From Bacillota bacterium (GTDB lineage Bacteria; Bacillota; Bacilli; Bacillales; Cytobacillaceae): a stretch of DNA of 9,052 nt. The stretch's first letter is position 1. Each line of letters begins with the position of its first letter. The DNA is taken from assembly GCA_023387295.1 (NCBI GenBank), contig JAEWIG010000121.1, positions 1-9,052 on the forward strand. The letters run 5' to 3'. Below, piece after piece: positions 4,211 through 9,052 of the stretch. Both the position numbers and the translations under genes were made by a program. The notes under the pieces are model-generated. The model did no database searches. It saw nothing but the letters and a program-made list of their open reading frames with translations, and had not been told where the DNA came from.

Positions 4211-7200
4211 ATTTTGAAGTCCATCCCCTTTTCTGTGAATATTGGTCTATTTGGTTTAACTTCTGATTCTTGTTTGTCCGGAGCTACTTGCTTGCTCGCA
4301 ACAGCGTTCATTCTTGTAAATTGAATGTTATTTACGTTGTATCCGATTTCTTGTAGCTTTTCCTTTGTTAAAGCTGCAATCGGCTCCATTCTTTCTTTAA
4401 AACGTGGTGTATCATTTTTCACCGTAATAGAAAGATTTCGATCAGTTGAGTTAAGAAGAATGCCGACATCCCCTAATTTTCTTGTTTCTAATAGAAAATA
4501 GAGATTACAGTTTTCCCAATCGACTTGTTGACCTTCGTTCTTAGAATTCACAAATACTTGTAGGTTCTCTGGTTTTCCGCCTAACATCATTGGGAGATTG
4601 AAGAACATGCTTTGCAGTGTTCCACTCGCATCTGACTTGCTTAATAACTGCTGACCAGTCAAGTTTGTCAACGCTTGTTCTGCCTGCTGAGCAACTTTAG
4701 CGCTCGCTTCTTCACCTTGAGTTAGTTTTAATAGAGCCGCTTTTAAATTTTGTTGCTGCTGTTGTTGCTCTTGCTGCTGGGATTGGTCGTTTTTCTGGAA
4801 AACTAGGGAATTTGCTATATCACTATCATGGTTCAGCCCTAGTGAACGTACCATTTCGAACATTTGTCTAGCCGATGGCTCTTGGTTCATGTAGCCGCTC
4901 GTTGTCTGCCCATATTGTGCAAGCAGGTTTCTCTCTGGTGTACGAGATTCTAGTGCCATGCTTTCTTTATTTACGAAGTGCATGATTTTTTGTTCTGTTG
5001 GCTTAAAGATCAGCTTATCAATTAGCGTTTTCACTTCATGGACAATTTTCCCTGCTTCAGCATGATTGCCCTTTGCTAGTAGTTTCTTAGCATCTGCTAG
5101 CTGTCCGCTAGCTTGCATCAGCTGTTTTTCTGTCTTCATATCAGTGAAAAGCATCATTTCACTCTTTAAAATTGCATTGTCTAGCTTACTGATAGCAGTC
5201 TCTAGCATTTGTCTAGCTTGTGGATAGGCATTGTTTTTAAACGTATCGATTAAGCGATGGACATTATCTAGATTCTTCGATATTTCTCGTTTTAGTTCAC
5301 GGAAATCATGTGTCGCCTGCGCAAGCTTTTGCGTTACTTTTGTAACTAAAATATCCTTCGATTGAATCTGCATCGATTGTAAAAGTTCATTTACATCGTA
5401 TTGTTCCCCTGTCAGCTGTTGAAGCTGAGGCTGCTTAGGCTCCGTTTTTGCCAATTCTTGCTGGACGTCTGTCAGTTCTTTCGTTAAGTGCTGGCGGGCT
5501 GCCATTTCTCTTCCTTTATCCTGCAACTGCGTCGCACGTTCGAGTGCCTTTTCTGTCTTGTCGATTGTTTTCATATCGATGTTCGGGTTACCCGCAATTT
5601 CTTTTCGTACTTGGTTGAGTGCTTCTTCTAAATTGGCTTCTTTAGATAACTGCTGTAACGCCTGTTTTATTGTTTCTGATGGTTTTATTTCAGGTAGCTT
5701 TATTTGTTCGACTTCAGTTTCAGTCTCCTCAGTATTTATCATGTTGAGCTGCTGATTATTTAATATTTGTTGTAGTTTTTGGTTCGTATTAGCGCTTGAA
5801 TCAGGCGTTTTGGCCTGTGATGCGTTTTGTTTAATTAGCGCCTCGACTTGTTGCAGCATTTTAATCAGTCGTTCGCGGCCGGCTTGATCGAGTTGATTCG
5901 CTTGGTTTACTAAACGTTCAATATTCCGCGAGACTTCTGGATCAAGATTTTTATTATTAACAATTTGCTCTTGAACCTTTTGCAGTGCCTTTTTCGGGTC
6001 AGGGTCGGTTTGTAATTGTTCGCGGACCTGTTTAAGTGATTCTTTTAGCTTTGAAGCTTCGTCTGGCTGTGTTGATTGATCTGGCTGCGTCGACGCTGGT
6101 TGCCTAGATGGTTCACTCGGTTGTGTTGGTTGCTGACGTGTTTCAATTTGCTTCAGTTCTACCTCAGCCTTCGTCAATGCTTGTTGCAATCGTTCGCGTC
6201 CGGTGGATTCTTGACCTTGTTGCTTTAACTGGCCAATTTCTTTCAGAGCTTGCTCGAGCTTCTGTGCTACTTCGCGATCGATTTTCGGATTGGTGACGAT
6301 TTGATCGCGGACTTTTTCTAGGGCACGGTCTAGGTTGGGATCTCGTTGCACTTCCGATTTGATATCTTTGACGACGTCGCTTGGTTGTGATTGTGTCGCT
6401 TGAGACGGCTGTCTAGATGGTTCGCTTGGTACGGCTGTTGGCTGGCGTGTTTCGATTTGCTTCAGTTCTACTTCTGCCTTCGTCAATGCTTGCTGTAATC
6501 GTTCGCGACCGGCGGATTCTTGACCGAGTTGCTTTAACTGGCCAATTTCTTTTAGGGCCTGCTCTAGTTTCTGCGCTACTTCGCGATCGACTTTCGGATT
6601 GTTGACGATTTGATCGCGGACTTTTTCTAGGGCACGCTCTAGGTTTGGATCTCGTTGGGCTTCTGCTTTAACATTTTTCACGATATCGCTTGGACGCAAT
6701 TCAACTGTGTTGCTCCCCGGTTGTGTAGGTTGCACTGGCTGTGTTGATCCTGGTTGCGATTGTGTTGGTTGAGCTGGTTGCCTAGACGGTTCGCTCGGTT
6801 GTGTTGGTTGCTGGCGTGTTTCGATTTGTTTCAGTTCTACTTCTGCCTTCGTCAACGCTTGTTGCAATCGTTCGCGACCTGTGGATTCTTGGCCTAGTTG
6901 CTTCAGCTGACCTACTTCTTTCAGAGCTTGATCGAGCTTTTGTGCTACTTCGCGATCGATTTTCGGATTGTTGACGATTTGATTGCGGACTTTTTCTAGG
7001 GCACGTTCTAGGTTTGGATCTCGTAGGATTTCCGCTTTAATTTCTTTGACGATGTCGCTTGGCCTAGCATCAACTGATTGATGTATCTGCTGTCCTTCAC
7101 CTTTAATTGTGTTTGCTGTGCCGCCTGTTTGATTTGCTATCTTTTGTTGGTCAGACGGAACAACTTGGCTCCCTTTTCCTTCGATAGTCTTCACTTCAAC

Positions 7201-8454
7201 TTGAGCTGTAGATAATGCATTTGTTAATACATCTCTTCCGGTCGTTATCCGACCTTGCTTTGCTAAGTTAGCAGCTTCTTCGACGGCTCGATTGAGCTTT
7301 TCGACTATCTCTTTCGGAACCTTTGGATTATTTATTAATTGTTCTTTGATTTTTTCTATTGAACGGATAATATTCGGAGCCTTAGCTACTTCCGAACTTA
7401 TCTCTTTGATCATATTGGATAACGGAATTTCTTGGTTGCTGACAGCACTTGTCGGTCTTGATGGATTACTTGTTTGGATAGGCTGAGTATTTTTTGAAAG
7501 TGAAGCTTCTACCTCTTTTAATGCCTGGAGGAGGCGCTCTTTACCGATGGATTGCAATTTCTCCGCTTCAGCTGCTGCTTTTTCAATTTTTTGAGCCAGC
7601 TCACGATCGATTTTCGGGTTATTAATAACAGCTTCTCTTATTTGTTGAATTGCCTTTTTTAAATCAGGCTCCTTTTCTACTGTTTCCCTCGTTTTGCGGA
7701 CGAGTTCGCTAGCTTCGTTCGAACTGGATGTTTGTTGGGCTAGTTTATTACCTTCTTCTACAGTTGACGTTGAAGTGCTTGGATTTTGTGGTTGAACTAT
7801 TTTTCCCGAATCTGTTTGTGGCGGTTTCGTTTGCTCTAATGTTTTGGTTGAATCCATTACTTTATTTTCAAGTTTAAATTCTGGATCAATTTCTTTTGCA
7901 ATGTCAGACAATACTTGATTCAGTGGTTTTCCATGTAGAGCTTCGTGAACAGCACGAAGTTGAGGCTGTGTTGCCTCTAAGCGCTTGTTTGCCAGTGCTT
8001 TCACTGTTTCAATCTTTGAATCTAACGTCCCTGTTCCTTTTTCAAAAAATGCTTTAAGGTCGCTAACAATTTCTTTTGATAATGGTGAACCCTTATCTAA
8101 TAAAATTTTTACGGCTTGCTTTAGGTCCGCACTCTCTTTTCCGGTTAGTCCGAGACTCTTTAATATTTTTTCTTCACTTGAAACCTGGGCTTCAGCTTTG
8201 CTATTTTCAGTTGTAATTGTTTTTACATTAATGACTTGTTCCTTCTGACCATTAACTTGAACGGTTACTCGATTTTCCGAAGGAACTCCATCTTCAAATC
8301 TAGCTAGCTGCTCTCTCCCTCTAATTTGGATAAGCGCTTCATTCGCAGATAATTTTTCTTTTATCGTTGCTTGATAGACTTCCCCTTGCTTTAACTCCGC
8401 GTTATTATCTGGAATAGGTATTTGATTATAAGTAGGATGATTGCTAACTTGCAT
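4207..8454 (-). CDS. Giant repeat-containing FliK-like protein (YlqG type)
   Basis: A 1415-residue, mostly helical, Gln/Glu/Lys-rich protein with no signal peptide or membrane segment and a single cysteine. The C-terminal part (about residues 1285-1382: LQVFVN, LETRKLGDVGILLN, LSITVKNDTPRFKERM, LQEIGYNV) resembles the flagellar hook-length-control C-terminal domain that acts on FlhB. The N-terminus (about 24-67: GEVYQATIKEKLSANEALIQI) is a short beta-barrel-like segment seen in FliK-like/YlqG proteins of Firmicutes. Between them are seven clear tandem repeats of 75-84 residues and a degenerate eighth, several joined by Pro/Gln linkers, plus a Gln tract at 1226-1235. FliK proteins are usually about 400-500 residues. 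Start: ATG at 8454, eight bases after GGGAG; the in-frame GTG at 8461-8463 overlaps that site and is unlikely. It is first in a sigma-D-type operon and overlaps the FlhB-like gene. Probably a secreted ruler or switch paralogue; an ordinary fliK may exist elsewhere. Confidence 0.8.
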   Translation of the reverse strand: MQVSNHPTYNQIPIPDNNAELKQGEVYQATIKEKLSANEALIQIRGREQLARFEDGVPSENRVTVQVNGQKEQVINVKTITTENSKAEAQVSSEEKILKSLGLTGKESADLKQAVKILLDKGSPLSKEIVSDLKAFFEKGTGTLDSKIETVKALANKRLEATQPQLRAVHEALHGKPLNQVLSDIAKEIDPEFKLENKVMDSTKTLEQTKPPQTDSGKIVQPQNPSTSTSTVEEGNKLAQQTSSSNEASELVRKTRETVEKEPDLKKAIQQIREAVINNPKIDRELAQKIEKAAAEAEKLQSIGKERLLQALKEVEASLSKNTQPIQTSNPSRPTSAVSNQEIPLSNMIKEISSEVAKAPNIIRSIEKIKEQLINNPKVPKEIVEKLNRAVEEAANLAKQGRITTGRDVLTNALSTAQVEVKTIEGKGSQVVPSDQQKIANQTGGTANTIKGEGQQIHQSVDARPSDIVKEIKAEILRDPNLERALEKVRNQIVNNPKIDREVAQKLDQALKEVGQLKQLGQESTGRERLQQALTKAEVELKQIETRQQPTQPSEPSRQPAQPTQSQPGSTQPVQPTQPGSNTVELRPSDIVKNVKAEAQRDPNLERALEKVRDQIVNNPKVDREVAQKLEQALKEIGQLKQLGQESAGRERLQQALTKAEVELKQIETRQPTAVPSEPSRQPSQATQSQPSDVVKDIKSEVQRDPNLDRALEKVRDQIVTNPKIDREVAQKLEQALKEIGQLKQQGQESTGRERLQQALTKAEVELKQIETRQQPTQPSEPSRQPASTQPDQSTQPDEASKLKESLKQVREQLQTDPDPKKALQKVQEQIVNNKNLDPEVSRNIERLVNQANQLDQAGRERLIKMLQQVEALIKQNASQAKTPDSSANTNQKLQQILNNQQLNMINTEETETEVEQIKLPEIKPSETIKQALQQLSKEANLEEALNQVRKEIAGNPNIDMKTIDKTEKALERATQLQDKGREMAARQHLTKELTDVQQELAKTEPKQPQLQQLTGEQYDVNELLQSMQIQSKDILVTKVTQKLAQATHDFRELKREISKNLDNVHRLIDTFKNNAYPQARQMLETAISKLDNAILKSEMMLFTDMKTEKQLMQASGQLADAKKLLAKGNHAEAGKIVHEVKTLIDKLIFKPTEQKIMHFVNKESMALESRTPERNLLAQYGQTTSGYMNQEPSARQMFEMVRSLGLNHDSDIANSLVFQKNDQSQQQEQQQQQQNLKAALLKLTQGEEASAKVAQQAEQALTNLTGQQLLSKSDASGTLQSMFFNLPMMLGGKPENLQVFVNSKNEGQQVDWENCNLYFLLETRKLGDVGILLNSTDRNLSITVKNDTPRFKERMEPIAALTKEKLQEIGYNVNNIQFTRMNAVASKQVAPDKQESEVKPNRPIFTEKGMDFKI
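4750..4779 (-). repeat. Glutamine tract in the FliK-like protein
   Basis: Ten codons encode QQQEQQQQQQ using a mix of CAA and CAG, just before the C-terminal switch domain. The mixed codons make slippage less likely than a pure trinucleotide run. The tract probably acts as a flexible linker between the elongated central region and the C-terminal domain. Confidence 0.7.
5440..7716 (-). repeat. Array of seven helical protein repeats in the FliK-like gene
   Basis: Repeat units lie at about 7495-7716, 7180-7419, 6811-7062, 6442-6693, 6133-6384, 5824-6063 and 5440-5682. The shared pattern is an N-terminal helix, then a D/A-P/A-x-L start, ALEKVR-x-QIVNNPKID, a helix with E-x-A-Q-K-L, a G-x-E/R turn, RERLQQAL and a last helix ending V-E-x-L-K-Q. 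A weaker eighth copy may lie near residues 1033-1097 of the protein. Units are separated by linkers of very different length, several rich in Pro, Gln, Ser and Thr. Confidence 0.85.
6133..7062 (-). repeat. Three near-identical 252-bp direct repeats
   Basis: Copies at 6811-7062, 6442-6693 and 6133-6384 are each exactly 84 codons and are very similar at both protein and DNA level, unlike the outer copies of the array. They are separated by Pro/Gln/Ser-rich linkers of 39 and 19 codons that also share the phrase PSEPSRQP. Most DNA differences are silent. The pattern indicates recent in-frame duplication with the protein sequence maintained. Confidence 0.9.
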
Positions 8455-8491
8455 ATATTCCACTCCCGTACAATTGCTTTCTGTAAAATTT

Positions 8492-8518
8492 ATATCGGTT
8501 ATAACGGAAAAATATTAA
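8492..8518 (-). promoter_or_regulatory. Candidate sigma-D promoter of the FliK-like operon
   Basis: On the minus strand TTAA (8515-8518), exactly 15 bases, then ACCGATAT (8492-8499). Seven of eight -10 bases and three of four -35 bases match the sigma-D consensus, with ideal spacing. The start would be near 8485, about 30 bases before the chosen ATG at 8454. This places the FliK-like gene in the late, SigD-dependent class together with flagellin. Confidence 0.7.
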
Positions 8519-8577
8519 ATAGAGTTTGGACATGCCCGGTTTATCCTTAAATTTCAAAAGAAGCATAACTTATACGC

Positions 8578-8608
8578 AAAAAGTCCTTCATACTGGTGAT
8601 GAAGGACT
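8578..8608 (-). terminator. Intrinsic terminator after yvyF
   Basis: AGTCCTTCAT and ATGAAGGACT (8582-8608) form a perfect 10-bp stem with a 7-base loop; on the minus strand it is followed by five T residues (8578-8582). It separates the yvyF transcript from the sigma-D operon that follows. The plus strand has CTCTTTT after the stem, so some activity in the other direction is possible. The same hairpin is the first unit of a degenerate repeat cluster. Confidence 0.75.
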
Positions 8609-8714
8609 CTTTTCTAGCATATTCAATACAAATCGGACTTCAGCATCCTAATAAAGGACTTCTCTCTAGCTTTTTCAATTCCAATCGGCCTTCATCCAGC
8701 TAGTAGCGATGAAG
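8579..8714. repeat. Tandem degenerate palindromic repeats
   Basis: A unit of about 50-55 bases occurs twice, from about 8589 and about 8644, with a partial third copy from about 8693. The copies share AAGGACT, CTCTAGC or TTCTAGC, TTCAAT and AATCGG, then CTTC and CATCC in the same order. At each junction lies a palindrome of the form GG-x-CTTCAT ... ATGAAGGAC: perfect at 8582-8608, decayed near 8636-8663, and 7 bp at 8690-8714. The cluster lies wholly between yvyF and the FliK-like operon and encodes nothing recognisable. It looks like a dispersed intergenic palindromic element, but other copies cannot be seen in this window. Confidence 0.65.
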
Positions 8715-8765
8715 ACGAATTACAAGATTTCCTTATATAAGCAATCCCAATATCCAGCTTTACCC

Positions 8766-9052
8766 TTAATTCTCTCTTCTTCTAAACTTCTCATCAACCG
8801 CAAAATACGTGGCTTGTTTATCTCTTTTCTCGATTTCTTTTCGTCGATCTTCTTCAAAGGAGAAGGTGTTAAGATCTTTACGAAACTCTTCCGTACATGT
8901 ACCACACAGTTTTCCTTCACGGATGAGCGCTCCACACTTTTCGCAAGGGTAGCCTAAATTAGGGAATTGCGATAGCTTTAGGCGTCCGGTTCTAATGAAC
9001 TTTAATAATAAATCTTCATCTATCTCAGTTGATTCGACTACCTGAGTCATTG
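8766..9052 (-). CDS. yvyF: YvyF-family flagellar operon protein, 5' end missing
   Basis: C-terminal 95 or so codons of a YvyF-type protein, a small zinc-ribbon protein found with flagellar genes in Bacilli. What is visible is a helical segment with LLLKFIRTGRLKLSQFPNLG, then a four-cysteine zinc finger (PCEKCG ... CGTC), then a highly charged tail ending RRREN. The phrase IRxGRLxLxxFPNLGYPCEKCG is typical of the family, whose full length is about 140 residues and begins with another Cys-x-x-Cys motif. An ATG lies at 9050, but homologues continue upstream of this point and no ribosome binding site can be seen, so the gene almost certainly runs past the right edge. In Bacillus subtilis yvyF follows comFC and precedes flgM directly; here a terminator and an 8.5-kb block intervene. 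Its function in flagellar regulation is poorly defined. Confidence 0.85.
   Translation of the reverse strand, partial: MTQVVESTEIDEDLLLKFIRTGRLKLSQFPNLGYPCEKCGALIREGKLCGTCTEEFRKDLNTFSFEEDRRKEIEKRDKQATYFAVDEKFRRREN

Noticed and set aside
6108..6605. Two similar plus-strand 62-codon frames (6108-6296 and 6417-6605) that look like a duplicated gene
   Set aside because: Their similarity comes only from the duplicated repeats of the FliK-like gene on the other strand.
8455..8463. GTG at 8461-8463 as start of the FliK-like gene
   Set aside because: This GTG overlaps the GGGAG ribosome binding site. The ATG at 8452-8454 lies eight bases downstream of that site, an ideal spacing.
8682..8689. GCCGATTG on the minus strand in the palindromic repeat as a sigma-D -10 element
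   Set aside because: No TAAA-like -35 lies at 14-16 bases, and the same sequence recurs in the other repeat copy as TCCGATTT, so it is part of the repeat and not a promoter.
8579..8714. The repeat cluster as a CRISPR array
   Set aside because: Units are degenerate, differ in length and have similar, not unique, intervening sequence; no cas gene is present.
8720..8935. Minus-strand 71-codon frame within yvyF
   Set aside because: It overlaps the conserved zinc-finger frame of YvyF in another phase and shows only a Lys/Glu-rich shadow composition.
9048..9050. ATG at 9050 as the true start of yvyF
   Set aside because: Family members extend about 45 residues further with another Cys motif, and the sequence ends two bases before this ATG, so no start signal can be judged.

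Overview
The window is a flagellar gene region from a low-GC Gram-positive bacterium, most likely a member of the Bacillales. The evidence is protein-level resemblance to Bacillus FlgM, YaaR, Hag-type flagellin, FliS and YvyF, strong AGGAGG-type ribosome binding sites, and sequences close to the Bacillus sigma-D (FliA/SigD) promoter consensus. The genus cannot be fixed from the sequence alone. Every gene I can support is on the minus strand, so transcription runs from high to low coordinates.

Layout in transcription order: (1) the 3' part of yvyF (cut by the right edge), followed by an intrinsic terminator and a small cluster of degenerate palindromic repeats (8578-8714). (2) An operon starting at a candidate sigma-D promoter (8492-8518): a very large FliK-like protein of 1415 residues with seven or eight repeats, overlapped by four bases (ATGA) by a small protein equivalent to the C-terminal domain of FlhB, then a FliS-type chaperone and a large 645-residue flagellin. 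A second candidate sigma-D promoter overlaps the end of the FlhB-like gene and could drive fliS-flagellin alone. Two hairpins follow the flagellin stop codon. (3) A DUF327/YaaR-family gene with its own sigma-A-like promoter and a long hairpin terminator. (4) flgM (anti-sigma-D) with its own candidate sigma-D promoter, reaching the left edge.

The most interesting point is the organisation. In Bacillus subtilis yvyF and flgM are adjacent in the comF-flgM-flgKL region. Here they are about 8.5 kb apart, separated by a block that couples a FliK-type domain, a detached FlhB C-terminal domain, a filament chaperone and a filament protein. FliK and the FlhB C-terminal domain are the two partners of the export substrate-specificity switch. 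The block therefore looks like a paralogous or accessory export-switch cassette dedicated to filament assembly, and the FliK-like member has been greatly lengthened by internal duplication. That functional reading is inference; the gene identities and repeat structure are directly visible.

Stretches without genes: 265-645 holds flgM promoters, a small hairpin, an inverted repeat and the yaaR terminator; 1084-1450 holds the yaaR promoter, an imperfect hairpin and the flagellin 3' hairpins; 8455-8765 holds a sigma-D promoter, the yvyF terminator and the palindromic repeats. I saw no tRNA, rRNA, CRISPR array, insertion sequence or plus-strand gene.
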